This document shows, in pieces, positions 8,115 to 15,888 of a stretch of 64,000 nt of DNA. The DNA is taken from positions 310,001-374,000 of the forward strand of contig NZ_FTNI01000003.1 of the NCBI RefSeq assembly GCF_900156315.1, given 5' to 3'. Below the pieces are notes generated by a model. The model saw nothing but the letters and a program-made list of their open reading frames with translations, was not told where the DNA came from and ran no database searches. The stretch's first letter is position 1. The number at the start of each line of letters is the position of its first letter. This DNA is from Microbispora rosea. Lineage in GTDB: Bacteria; Actinomycetota; Actinomycetes; Streptosporangiales; Streptosporangiaceae. The position numbers and the translations under genes were made by a program.

Positions 8115-9298
8115 CGCGCGTCTCCCTCCGCCTGCGGCGCGAGCAGGGCGTCGAAGGCGGCCTCGTGCGCGCGGCGGCGCTCCCGGTCGGCCCGGTGGAC
8201 CCGCCGCGCGACGGCCGCGAGCGCCAGCCCCGGCCCGACCAGGTCCGTACGGCTGGCCGTCGCCACCTGCGCCAGCCAGTCGGCGGGGACGGCGGCCCGC
8301 CCGCCGAGCGCCCCGGCGACGGCGCCGCCCATCGAGGCGATCGAGTCGGCGTCGCGCCCGTAGTTGACGCCGCCGAGCACGGTCTCGCGGTAGTCGCCCT
8401 TGGCCATCACCAGGAAGGCGAGCGCGAGCGGCAGCTCCTCGATGCTGTGCACCCGGCTCGGCCTGCGCGCCCCGAGCCCCTGGTCGCGGTAGGTGTCGGC
8501 CACCGTGTCGTACGGCCGGATCGCCGCCCGCAGGGCCTCGGAGGAGCCGTCCCAGTGGCCGAGGCCACGGGCGGCCGAGCAGACCGCGTCGATGGCGGCC
8601 CGGGTACCGTCGCGGGCGAGCCGCAGGCAGGTCGCGACGACCGAGTCGGGCGTCGCCCCCGGCCGCATCGCCTCGGCGACCGCCGCCGCCAGCACGCCCG
8701 CCGCCTCGCGGCCGTAGCTCGACTGGTGCGCCCCGGCCAGGTCGATCGCCTCGGCGTACGCGCCGTCGGGGTCGCCGGCGTTGACGACACCGACCGGGGC
8801 CATGTACATCGCCGCGCCGCAGTTGACGATGTTGCCGACACCGGCCTCGCGGGGGTCGGCGTGGCCGTAGTGCAGCCGCAGCACGAGCCACTTCTCGGCG
8901 AGGAACACCCGGTGGAGCGGCAGCGCCTCGGCCTCCAGCTCGGGAATCCACCGCTTCTCCCCCATCATCTCGGGGACCAGGTGCTCGGCGGCGGCGTAGG
9001 CGTCCAGGTGGCCGCCGGCCCGCTCGTACACCCGGATGAGGGCGTGCGTCATCAACGTGTCGTCGGTGACGTGGCCGTCCCCCTTGTGGTACGGCGCGAT
9101 CGGGCGGGCGTTGCGCCAGTCCTCGTTGAAGGGCGGGACGACGCCGCGGACCCGGCCTCCGTAGCGCTCCTGGATCTGCTCGGGCGTCCATCCCTCGGTG
9201 GCCCCGCCGAGCGCGTCGCCCACCGCGGCGCCCGCCACACACCCCACGGCGCGATCGGCCAGCAGGTCGTCATCCGGCAGGTCCTCCTGCGGCGTCAT
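8111..9298 (-). CDS. ADP-ribosylglycohydrolase (DraG/ARH) family protein, copy B
   Basis: A 395-residue PF03747 protein with a full set of expected motifs: GCVAGAAVGDALGGATEGW at the N-terminus, VTDDTLMTHAL (about residue 77) and NYGRDADSIASMGGAVAGALGG near the C-terminus, which supply the Asp/Thr ligands of the binuclear metal site. Start: ATG at 9298 preceded by a GGGGAGGA ribosome-binding sequence. An upstream in-frame extension is possible but has no support. Its TGA overlaps the ATG of copy A. Probably an active N- or O-glycoside (ribosyl) hydrolase; substrate not evident. Confidence 0.88.
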   Translation of the reverse strand: MTPQEDLPDDDLLADRAVGCVAGAAVGDALGGATEGWTPEQIQERYGGRVRGVVPPFNEDWRNARPIAPYHKGDGHVTDDTLMTHALIRVYERAGGHLDAYAAAEHLVPEMMGEKRWIPELEAEALPLHRVFLAEKWLVLRLHYGHADPREAGVGNIVNCGAAMYMAPVGVVNAGDPDGAYAEAIDLAGAHQSSYGREAAGVLAAAVAEAMRPGATPDSVVATCLRLARDGTRAAIDAVCSAARGLGHWDGSSEALRAAIRPYDTVADTYRDQGLGARRPSRVHSIEELPLALAFLVMAKGDYRETVLGGVNYGRDADSIASMGGAVAGALGGRAAVPADWLAQVATASRTDLVGPGLALAAVARRVHRADRERRRAHEAAFDALLAPQAEGDAR

Positions 9299-9338
9299 CC
9301 GGTCCTCCCCCTCGTGCGTACGCGTGATGTGCCGGGCG

Positions 9339-10388
9339 TCATGCGAGTCGCCCGGCGATGTCCAGCAGGTCGGCTCCCGCGAGCTCGGGCAGGCAGCAGC
9401 CGGCCAGGGTGCGGACCCGCTCGCGCCAGGCGGCGGGCAGCGCGTCGTACCCCGCGGCGCAGCCGAGCAGCGCGCCGGCGAGCGCGGGAGCGGAGTCGGC
9501 GACCGGCGCGAGGCAGGCCGCCGCGGAGACGCCCGCACCGAACGCCTCCGCACCGAACTCCTCCCCACCGAACTCCCCCGCCCCGGGCGTCGCCGCGGAG
9601 ACGGCGACGTCCGCGAGGGCCAGCGCAATCGGCACCGTCTGCGCGGCGGCCACGCCATAGCTGTAGACGTGGTCGAGCACGGCGGCGTCCAGCGCCGGGA
9701 CCGAGGCGAAGGGCGAGCCCGCCGCCCGCGCCGCCGCGAGCGCCTCGCGCGCCGCGTGCCCGATGGCCGTGTCCGGCGGCAGCGCGCCGAGCGCCGCCTC
9801 CACCGCGTCGCCCATCGGGGCGCCGTCCGTCAGCGCCGCGACCGCACGGGCCATCGCGACCGCGCCGAGCACGCCGTCCTCCGCGTTGGTGACGCGCGCG
9901 TCCTCCAGCGGGTCCAGCCCGGCCGCGCCGAAGGCGACGGCCCGCACGGCCGCGGCGTCGTCGAAGTGGTGGGGGTTGTCGTGGCCGCTTGCGGGCGGGC
10001 GCTTGCCCGCCGCCAGGTTGTCGAGCGCCGCCCACACCGAGATGCGGGCCCGGACGTCGTCGCGGCCCGCGAGGCGGCCGAACGCCTCCGCCCGGTCCTC
10101 TCCGATGGTCAGGGCCGTCCAGGCCAGCCACTCGGCGTCGTCCGACGGGCCGGCCGCCAGCGGCGCCACCGGCTGGTTCAGCGCGAACGGCACCGGCAGC
10201 GTGGTGACCTGGTGCTCCTCGGCGAACGCGTCGAGTTCCCTGCGCAGCCGCCTGCTCCAGCCGGCCAGCAGCGTGGACCGGTGCCGGGCGGCCGGCCACC
10301 CGGCCGCGTCGCCGGCGGCGAGACCGGCGAAGGCCCCCCGCACGCGGTCGAGCCTGTCCGGCCCGTCCCGCCTGTCCCCCGATGGCAT
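9339..10388 (-). CDS. ADP-ribosylglycohydrolase-like protein, copy C (degenerate metal site)
   Basis: A 349-residue PF03747-like protein. The N-terminus keeps RGAFAGLAAGDAAGW, but the expected TDDT is SDDAEW (about residue 80), and the C-terminal GxDADT motif is reduced to an APVADSAPALAGALLG segment. It also carries a Gly/Glu/Phe-rich insertion made by a 15-bp tandem repeat (9535-9579). Either it uses a different metal geometry or it is a non-catalytic or altered-specificity partner of the other copies. It lies between copies B and D (40-bp gap to B, 6-bp gap to D). Recognised as a paralogue with good confidence; catalytic activity doubtful. Confidence 0.78.
   Translation of the reverse strand: MPSGDRRDGPDRLDRVRGAFAGLAAGDAAGWPAARHRSTLLAGWSRRLRRELDAFAEEHQVTTLPVPFALNQPVAPLAAGPSDDAEWLAWTALTIGEDRAEAFGRLAGRDDVRARISVWAALDNLAAGKRPPASGHDNPHHFDDAAAVRAVAFGAAGLDPLEDARVTNAEDGVLGAVAMARAVAALTDGAPMGDAVEAALGALPPDTAIGHAAREALAAARAAGSPFASVPALDAAVLDHVYSYGVAAAQTVPIALALADVAVSAATPGAGEFGGEEFGAEAFGAGVSAAACLAPVADSAPALAGALLGCAAGYDALPAAWRERVRTLAGCCLPELAGADLLDIAGRLA
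9535..9579 (-). repeat. 15-bp in-frame tandem repeat, 3 copies, in glycohydrolase copy C
   Basis: Three units of about GCACCGAACTCCTCC at 9535, 9550 and 9565 (plus-strand form). They encode a GGEEFGAEAFGAG-type low-complexity insertion. Confidence 0.85.
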
Positions 10389-10394
10389 GTGGTT

Positions 10395-11357
10395 CTACAT
10401 TCCTTTCACGATCTCGTCGGCGACGTCGCGGACGTCCCGTCCGGCGACCACGGGCAGGCAGCGGCCCGCCACCGGGCCGATGCGCTCGGCCCAGCGCGCG
10501 GGCACCGCCGCCTCGCCGCGGCCCGCCCCCGCGAGAGCCCCGGCGACGGCGGCGGTGGTGTCGGCGTCCCTGCCGAGGTTGGCCGCGATGACGACCGACG
10601 CCTCGACCTCCCCACCGCCCGCCGTGTAGGCGGCGAACGCGAGGGCGACCGCCTCGGGCGCCAGGTCGGTCCACGGGTAGTGCGCCATCACGACGGCGTC
10701 GTGGAGGGTGCGTCCCAGGAGGGGGCGGGGCGTGCGGGCGGCGACGTCGAGCGCGGCGCGGAGACTGCGGGCCGTCCAGGAGTCCTCCGGCACCGCCCGC
10801 AGGGCCGCCGCGGCCACCTCTGCGGGCGAGGCGCCGGTCATCGCGACCGCGACCGCCGCGGCCACCGCCCGGCCGCCGAATATCCCCTCGCCGGTGTGGC
10901 TCACCCGCCCGTCGGTCTCCGCCAGCCGCGCCGCCTCGTCCGGGTCGCCCGCCGCGAAGATCCCGTACGGCGCGGCCCGCATGGCGAGGCCGTCGGACCA
11001 GCCGTGGGCGTGCCACCGGCCGGTCAGCGGCGGCCGCAGCCCACGGCGCAGGGCCTCGACGGTGCCGAGTTCGGAGAACCCGGCGCCGCGCATCGGCCCG
11101 TCGAGCCGCGCCACGATCTCCTCGCGCCAGGCCCGCGCCACGTCCTCGGAGGTGAGCGCGTGGCCGTGGCGCAGGAGCACGGTGGCGGCGAAGATCGTGT
11201 ATTCGGTGTCGTCGGTGCCGCCGCGCTCGATCTCGGTGAGCACGCCCCACCGGGCGGCGATCTCCTCGGGAGCGAGGTTCTCCGCGGGGGCGCCCAGGGC
11301 GTCGCCGGCGGCGAGGCCGAGCAGGCAGCCCCGGGCGCGGTCGCGTACGGAGGTCAA
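10395..11357 (-). CDS. ADP-ribosylglycohydrolase (DraG/ARH) family protein, copy D
   Basis: A 320-residue PF03747 protein and the most canonical of the four: RGCLLGLAAGDALGAPAENL, GGTDDTEYTIFAA (about residue 45) and NLGRDADTTAAVAGALAGA, plus SHTGEGIFGG in the middle. The start is taken as TTG at 11357. It overlaps the TGA of the solute-binding protein gene in a TTGA arrangement, matching the overlaps elsewhere in this operon, and a GGAG lies ~11 bp upstream. No ATG or GTG fits as well. Expected cytosolic glycohydrolase acting on an imported ribosylated compound. Confidence 0.85.
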   Translation of the reverse strand: MTSVRDRARGCLLGLAAGDALGAPAENLAPEEIAARWGVLTEIERGGTDDTEYTIFAATVLLRHGHALTSEDVARAWREEIVARLDGPMRGAGFSELGTVEALRRGLRPPLTGRWHAHGWSDGLAMRAAPYGIFAAGDPDEAARLAETDGRVSHTGEGIFGGRAVAAAVAVAMTGASPAEVAAAALRAVPEDSWTARSLRAALDVAARTPRPLLGRTLHDAVVMAHYPWTDLAPEAVALAFAAYTAGGGEVEASVVIAANLGRDADTTAAVAGALAGAGRGEAAVPARWAERIGPVAGRCLPVVAGRDVRDVADEIVKGM

Positions 11358-12661
11358 CGGCTGTACCGCTCCAGCACCTTGTTCCCCTCCTCGACGAGCC
11401 GCTTGGCCAGCTCGTCCAGGCTGATCTTGTCGGCGAAGTACTCCTGCATCGCCGGCGTGGCCACCTTGCTCTTCCACTCGTCGAACCCGTTCACCTTGAG
11501 GAACGGCGCGACGACGAGGTCCTTCGCCGAGGCGGTGGCGACGTCCCACCCGTTCTCCTCCGTGGTGAGCGCGGGGTCCTTGGCCGCGGACGTGCTGGTG
11601 GGCAGCAGCCAGTCGCCCTTGGCCAGTTTCGCCTGGTTCGGGCCGTTCAGGAAGTAGGCGATGAACTTCAGCGCCTCGTCGGGGTGCTTGCTGTCGGCGG
11701 CGACCGACAGCGTCTGGGAGACCGCGCCCTGCTGGGAGGTCTGTCCCCGCAGCGGGGGGAGCGTGACCCACTCGAACCCGCTCGGCGCCTGCTCGGCGAC
11801 CTGCTGGCGCAGGTACACCCCGGCAGGGACGATCGCGTACTTGCCGGCGAAGAAGCCCGGCAGCGGGTCGGCGGTGCCCATGCCCAGCGCGGACGGGTCG
11901 GCCGACTTGTCGGTGTAGAGCTGGTCGTGGATGCGCTGGAGCACCTCGCGCTCCTGCGGCCCGACCTTCACCGTGGTCTTGCCGTTCTGCGTGTCGAAGA
12001 AGGTGCCGCCGAAGTTGAGCGCCAGGTTGAGCACCTTGTTGACCGGCGACTTCATCGGCCAGGCCACGCCGTACGCGCCCTTCGCGGTGAGCTTCTTCGA
12101 CACGTCGGCGAACTCGTCCCACGTCCACGGGGAGTCCGGGGTGGGCACGCGCACGCCGGCGCCGTCGAGCAGCTTCTTGTTGGCGATGAGCACCTGCGAC
12201 TCCTGCAGGAACGGCACGCCGTACACGCCCTGGCCGCTCTTGCCGTCGGAGAAGGTGACCGTGTCCCACGCGGCCTGCGGGATGTCGCTCTTCAGCTCGG
12301 CGGGGACCTTGCCGGTGAGGTCGAGCAGGAAGCCCCGCGAGGCGAAGCTCGACAGCGCCGGGGAGTCGTCGTGGATGACGTCCGGCGGGTCGCCGGCCTC
12401 GAACGAGGTCACGAGCTGGTCGTTGACGTTGTCCCAGCTCCCCTGGACGTACTCGACCTGGATCTTCGGGTTGGCCGTGTTCCAGTCGGCGACGATCTGC
12501 TTGTTGGCCTCGATCGACTCCTTCTGCCAGGCCAGGCTGAGGAAGCGCAGCTTCACCGGCTCCCCGGACGCGGCGTCGCCGCCGCCGTCGCCGCCGCTCC
12601 CGCACGCGGCCGCCGCGAGCGCGACCGCCGCCACGGCCAGCGCGGCACCCAATCTCTTCAT
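11354..12661 (-). CDS. CUT1-type sugar ABC transporter solute-binding lipoprotein
   Basis: A 435-residue extracytoplasmic binding protein (SBP_bac_1 family). The N-terminus has a charged MKR start, an Ala-rich hydrophobic segment and a Cys at about residue 21 followed by GSGGDGGG, a lipoprotein signal with anchoring by lipid. Family features follow: ADWNTANPKIQVEYVQG, FEAGDPPDVIHDDSP, GVYGVPFLQESQVLIANKKLLDGAGV, PWTWDEFADVSKKL and KFIAYFLNGPNQAK. It delivers substrate to the two permeases at 14169-15888, from which it is now separated by an IS element. No ATP-binding subunit is encoded here; CUT1 systems of actinomycetes commonly share an MsiK-type ATPase encoded elsewhere. Confidence 0.92.
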   Translation of the reverse strand: MKRLGAALAVAAVALAAAACGSGGDGGGDAASGEPVKLRFLSLAWQKESIEANKQIVADWNTANPKIQVEYVQGSWDNVNDQLVTSFEAGDPPDVIHDDSPALSSFASRGFLLDLTGKVPAELKSDIPQAAWDTVTFSDGKSGQGVYGVPFLQESQVLIANKKLLDGAGVRVPTPDSPWTWDEFADVSKKLTAKGAYGVAWPMKSPVNKVLNLALNFGGTFFDTQNGKTTVKVGPQEREVLQRIHDQLYTDKSADPSALGMGTADPLPGFFAGKYAIVPAGVYLRQQVAEQAPSGFEWVTLPPLRGQTSQQGAVSQTLSVAADSKHPDEALKFIAYFLNGPNQAKLAKGDWLLPTSTSAAKDPALTTEENGWDVATASAKDLVVAPFLKVNGFDEWKSKVATPAMQEYFADKISLDELAKRLVEEGNKVLERYSR

Positions 12662-12753
12662 GCCACCTACTCGCCTTCGGCCCGGAGCGACATTCGCCGA
12701 AAGCTGTATCTCCTGTCGCTCGCTACGCTCTGTCATCAAAGTCCTCCGAGGAA

Positions 12754-12771
12754 CCCCGCCGGAAGGCGGGG
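12754..12771 (+). other. Left-end hairpin of the IS element
   Basis: A 7-bp stem CCCCGCC/GGCGGGG with a GGAA tetraloop, ~105 bp before the tnpB start. Such subterminal hairpins are recognised by a Y1 transposase in trans in the IS605 superfamily; assignment here is by position and form. Confidence 0.5.
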
Positions 12772-12878
12772 GATGGATGGGAATTCCTGCGGAGCAGGGG
12801 AGGGTAGGCGCTTCGCCGACAGGCGAAGACCGTATGAACACACGCACGAGCCTTAACGGAACGTACATGATGTGAGGC

Positions 12879-14087
12879 ATGGCGCAGATCGTGAGGCGGG
12901 CATACAAGTACCGCTTCTACCCGACCCCCGAACAGGCTGATGAGCTTGGCCGGACATTCGGATGCGTGCGCCTGGTCTACAACAAGGCCCTGGAAGAACG
13001 GACTCGCGCTTACATAACGGAAGGCCACCGCATCTCCTACATGGAGTCCTCGGCCGCGCTCACGCGGTGGAAACGCACCAAGGAGCTGGCCTTCCTCAAC
13101 GAGGTCTCCAGCGTGCCGTTGCAGCAAGCCCTGCGGCACCTGCAGGCTGCGTTCGCGCACTTCTTCGCCAAGCGGTCCAAGTACCCGACTTTCAAGTCGC
13201 GCAAGAAGTCCAGAGCGGCGGCGAAGTACACCCGATCTGCGTTCCGCTGGCGCGATGGGCAGCTCACCTTGGCCAAGATGCGCGACCCGCTGAAGATTGT
13301 GTGGTCGCGTCCGCTCCCGCTGAGGGCGCAACCGTCCACCGTGACCGTCACCCGAGATCCGGCGGGGCGGTGGTTCGTGTCCATCCTCGTGGAGGAGACG
13401 ATTCCGCCGTTGGCTGCCGTGAAGACCCAGGTCGGCGTGGACGTGGGAATCACAAGCCTCCTCACGTTGTCCCGCCCGGTCAACGGGCTGACCGGCGAGG
13501 ACGGCAAGGTGCCCAACCCTCAGTATGAGCGAGCCGACCGGCGCCGCCTCGTCAAGGCTCAGCGAAATCTGGCACGCAAAACCGAGGGCAGCGCAAACCG
13601 GGCCAAGGCCCGGCTCAAGGTCGCGCGCGTCTACGCCGGCATCACCGACCGCCGCCGGGACTTCCTGCACAAGCTTTCGACTCGGCTCGTCCGTGAGAAC
13701 CAAACGGTCGTGATCGAGGACCTCGCCGTCCGCAACATGGTCAAGAACCGCTCGCCGGCCCGCGCCATTTCCGATGCGACCTGGCGAAAACTGCGGTCGA
13801 TGCTGGAGTACAAGGCGCGGTGGTACGGGCGGCAGGTGCTGGTCGTGGATCGGTGGTTTCCCTCTTCCAAGCTGTGCTCCGCCTGCGGGGCACAACGGGA
13901 GTCGATGCCGCTGACCGTCCGGACCTGGGAATCCACCTGCGGGGCGGTCCATGACCGGGACGTCAACGCCGCCAAGAACATCCTCGCCGCCGGGCGGGCG
14001 GAGAGGCAAAACGCCTGTGGAGCCGGTGTAAGACCTCAACGAGAGTCCTCTCGGACGAGGCAACCGGCGGCGAAGCAGGAAGCCTGA
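12879..14087 (+). CDS. tnpB: TnpB, RNA-guided endonuclease-type IS605-family protein
   Basis: A 402-residue TnpB (OrfB_IS605), ancestor-type relative of Cas12. The N-terminus has RAYKYRFYPTPEQ (family start). The RuvC-like nuclease is present: D188 in GVDVGIT, E280 in VVIEDLAV, and D361 in HDRDVNAAKNI. The zinc ribbon has CSAC (C333, C336), but the second pair is reduced: W350 is followed by ESTCG, so only C354 remains and one residue is missing where CxxC is expected. Known TnpBs cut DNA guided by an RNA made from the element's right end. Whether this one still folds properly is uncertain. It is transcribed against the surrounding operon. Confidence 0.9.
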   Translation: MAQIVRRAYKYRFYPTPEQADELGRTFGCVRLVYNKALEERTRAYITEGHRISYMESSAALTRWKRTKELAFLNEVSSVPLQQALRHLQAAFAHFFAKRSKYPTFKSRKKSRAAAKYTRSAFRWRDGQLTLAKMRDPLKIVWSRPLPLRAQPSTVTVTRDPAGRWFVSILVEETIPPLAAVKTQVGVDVGITSLLTLSRPVNGLTGEDGKVPNPQYERADRRRLVKAQRNLARKTEGSANRAKARLKVARVYAGITDRRRDFLHKLSTRLVRENQTVVIEDLAVRNMVKNRSPARAISDATWRKLRSMLEYKARWYGRQVLVVDRWFPSSKLCSACGAQRESMPLTVRTWESTCGAVHDRDVNAAKNILAAGRAERQNACGAGVRPQRESSRTRQPAAKQEA

Positions 14088-14140
14088 CCGGCGACGGTTG
14101 GAATCCCCTTTCTTAAGGGAGGGGACGATGCCAATGAGAA
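13960..14140 (+). ncRNA. Putative omegaRNA / right-end RNA of the TnpB element
   Basis: In characterised IS605 elements the guide RNA covers the 3' end of tnpB and the right end. Here the last ~120 bases of tnpB and the following ~50 are rich in potential short stems (GAGAGTCCTCTC; TCCCCT...AGGGGA) and end near the presumed element boundary. Location is by analogy only; 5' and 3' ends are not determined. Confidence 0.35.
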
Positions 14141-14168
14141 CCCTCCTTGTTGAAGGTCGCCATGCCGG

Positions 14169-14987
14169 TCAGCCCTTGACGGCCCCGGCCATCAGGCCGG
14201 ACCGCAGGCGCCGCTGGATGATCGCGAAGAAAACGAGACTCGGCACGGTCGCGAGCAGCGACGCCGCGGCCAGAGGGCCGAGCCGGGCGACTCCCTCCGG
14301 GCCGACGAAGCGCACCAGCGTCAGCGGAAGGGTCTCCACCTCGGGATCCTTGAGGATCACGAGGGCGAACATGAACTCGTTCCAGGACGAGATGAAGCTG
14401 AACAGCAGCGTCGCGACCACGCCGGGCGCGAGCAGCGGCGCGACGACGGCGGCCAGTGCGCGCAGCCGCCCCGCGCCGTCGACGGCCGCCGCCTCCTCCA
14501 GCTCGCGCGGCACCGCCCGCACGTATCCGCGCAGCATCCACAGCGCGAACGGCAGGACGAAGGTGACGTGCACGAGCGTGAGCCCGGCGAGGGTGTTCAC
14601 CAGTTCCAGCCGCCGCAGCACCATGAACAGCGGAATGATGATCAGGACGACCGGGAAGACCTGGCTGACCAGCACCCAGCCGATCGCGATCCGGCCGGCC
14701 ACGCCGCGGAAGCGGGCCAGCGCGTACGCCGCGGGCAGCGCGAGCGCCACCGTGATCAGGGCGGTGGCGACCGCGACGACGAGGCTGCGCAGCCCCGCGC
14801 CGAGCAGGTCCTGCTCCGCGAAGGCGTCGGCGAAGTTGGCCAGCGTGGGCCGGCGCGGGATCCACGTGGGATCGAGGACGGCCATCTCCTGCGGCGTCTT
14901 CAGCGCCGTGGACAGCAGCCACAGCAGCGGGAACGCCAGGAACACGACGTATCCCAGCAGGGCGAGGTACTTCAGCGGGCGGGTCAT
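14169..14987 (-). CDS. CUT1 sugar ABC transporter permease, MalG type
   Basis: A 272-residue inner-membrane permease with six predicted helices, beginning YLALLGYVVFLAFPLLWLLSTALK (typical MalG start with the AxK motif). The coupling EAA loop reads ELEEAAAVDGAGRLRALAAVVAPLLAPG (about residues 170-197), the site where the shared ATPase docks. It ends SGLMAGAVKG, the usual MalG-family C-terminus. It follows the MalF-type gene with one base between, so the two form one heterodimeric channel. The IS element lies immediately downstream and separates it from the binding-protein gene. Confidence 0.93.
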   Translation of the reverse strand: MTRPLKYLALLGYVVFLAFPLLWLLSTALKTPQEMAVLDPTWIPRRPTLANFADAFAEQDLLGAGLRSLVVAVATALITVALALPAAYALARFRGVAGRIAIGWVLVSQVFPVVLIIIPLFMVLRRLELVNTLAGLTLVHVTFVLPFALWMLRGYVRAVPRELEEAAAVDGAGRLRALAAVVAPLLAPGVVATLLFSFISSWNEFMFALVILKDPEVETLPLTLVRFVGPEGVARLGPLAAASLLATVPSLVFFAIIQRRLRSGLMAGAVKG

Positions 14988-14988
14988 G

Positions 14989-15888
14989 TCAGTCTCCCTC
15001 CCGCGCCTGCCGCCACAGGTACAGGCCCAGCACGACCAGCACGACGATCGTGATCGCCACGCCGAGCGTCGCGGCGTATCCGAAGAAGCCGTACCGGAAC
15101 GCCTCCTCGTACGCGAACAGCATGGGCAGCCGGGTCCGCCCGCCCGGCCCGCCCTGGGTGAGCACGTAGACCAGGCTGAACTGGTTGATGTTCCACACGA
15201 AGTCGAGCGAGGTGATGGCCACGATCACGGGCCGCAGCTGCGGCAGCGTGACGTTCCAGAACCGCCGCCAGACGCCCGCGCCGTCCACGCTGACCGCCTC
15301 GTACAGCTCCCCGGGCACGTTCTGCAGGCCGGCGAGCAGCACGACCGTGGTCTGCGGCATGCCGGTCCAGACCCCCACGACGATGACCGCGGGCAGCGCG
15401 AGGGAGAAGTCGTGCAGCCAGTCGACGTCCGAACCGAACAGGCCGTTGAGCAGGCCCGCGTCCGGGTGATAGACCAGCCGCCACATCAGGCCGACCACCA
15501 CGGGCGGCATCGCCCACGGCACGACCGCGAGCACCCGGGCGACGCCGCGCAGGCGCAGGTCCTGGTTCAGCAGCAGCGCGAGCCCCAGCGAGGCGAGGAA
15601 CTGCAGCACGGTCACCGACAGGCCCCACACCATGCCGATCCGGAACGACTCCCAGAAGTCGCCGTCCGACAGCAGCTCGGCGAAGTTCTCCAGGCCCACG
15701 AACGAGGTCTCGGTGTTGCGGCCGGACCGCGCGTCGGTGAAGGCCAGCAGGATGCCGTAGACCAGGGGGCCCACGCTGAACAGCAGCACCGGCACCAGCG
15801 CGGGGAGCAGCAGCGCGAGCCCGTTTCCGGACCGGAACACGCGCGGCGGCCCGCCTCCCGCGCCGCCGTGCGCGGCGACCGCGGTCAT
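14989..15888 (-). CDS. CUT1 sugar ABC transporter permease, MalF type
   Basis: A 299-residue permease, first of the pair. Features: a first helix GLALLLPALVPVLLFSVGPLVYGILLAF, FVGLENFAELLSD (typical of MalF-type sugar permeases), and an EAA loop ELYEAVSVDGAGVWRRFWNVTLPQLRP at about 210-236. Its ATG at 15888 overlaps the stop of the LacI gene (ATGA), so regulator and transporter are co-translated. Partner of the MalG-type protein encoded next. Confidence 0.93.
   Translation of the reverse strand: MTAVAAHGGAGGGPPRVFRSGNGLALLLPALVPVLLFSVGPLVYGILLAFTDARSGRNTETSFVGLENFAELLSDGDFWESFRIGMVWGLSVTVLQFLASLGLALLLNQDLRLRGVARVLAVVPWAMPPVVVGLMWRLVYHPDAGLLNGLFGSDVDWLHDFSLALPAVIVVGVWTGMPQTTVVLLAGLQNVPGELYEAVSVDGAGVWRRFWNVTLPQLRPVIVAITSLDFVWNINQFSLVYVLTQGGPGGRTRLPMLFAYEEAFRYGFFGYAATLGVAITIVVLVVLGLYLWRQAREGD

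Larger units (their letters stand above)
12700..14145 (+). mobile_element. IS200/IS605-superfamily element of the TnpB-only (IS1341) type; ends approximate
   Basis: One tnpB gene flanked by IS605-type ends, with no tnpA Y1 transposase in the element. The left part holds a hairpin with 7-bp stem and GGAA loop at 12754-12771 (CCCCGCC/GGCGGGG) and a GTCCTCCGAGGAA segment just before it. The right part, after the tnpB stop, holds GGAATCCCC...GGGAGGGGA, the typical right-end hairpin of such elements in actinomycetes. It is inserted in reverse orientation between a permease gene and the binding-protein gene of one operon. The exact boundaries and the target tetranucleotide could not be fixed from one sequence; the given ends are estimates. 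Confidence 0.7.

Noticed and set aside
12879-14087. Cas12-type CRISPR effector
   Set aside because: Length (402 residues), N-terminal YRFYPTPEQ and IS605-type ends mark a TnpB; no repeat array or cas genes are present.
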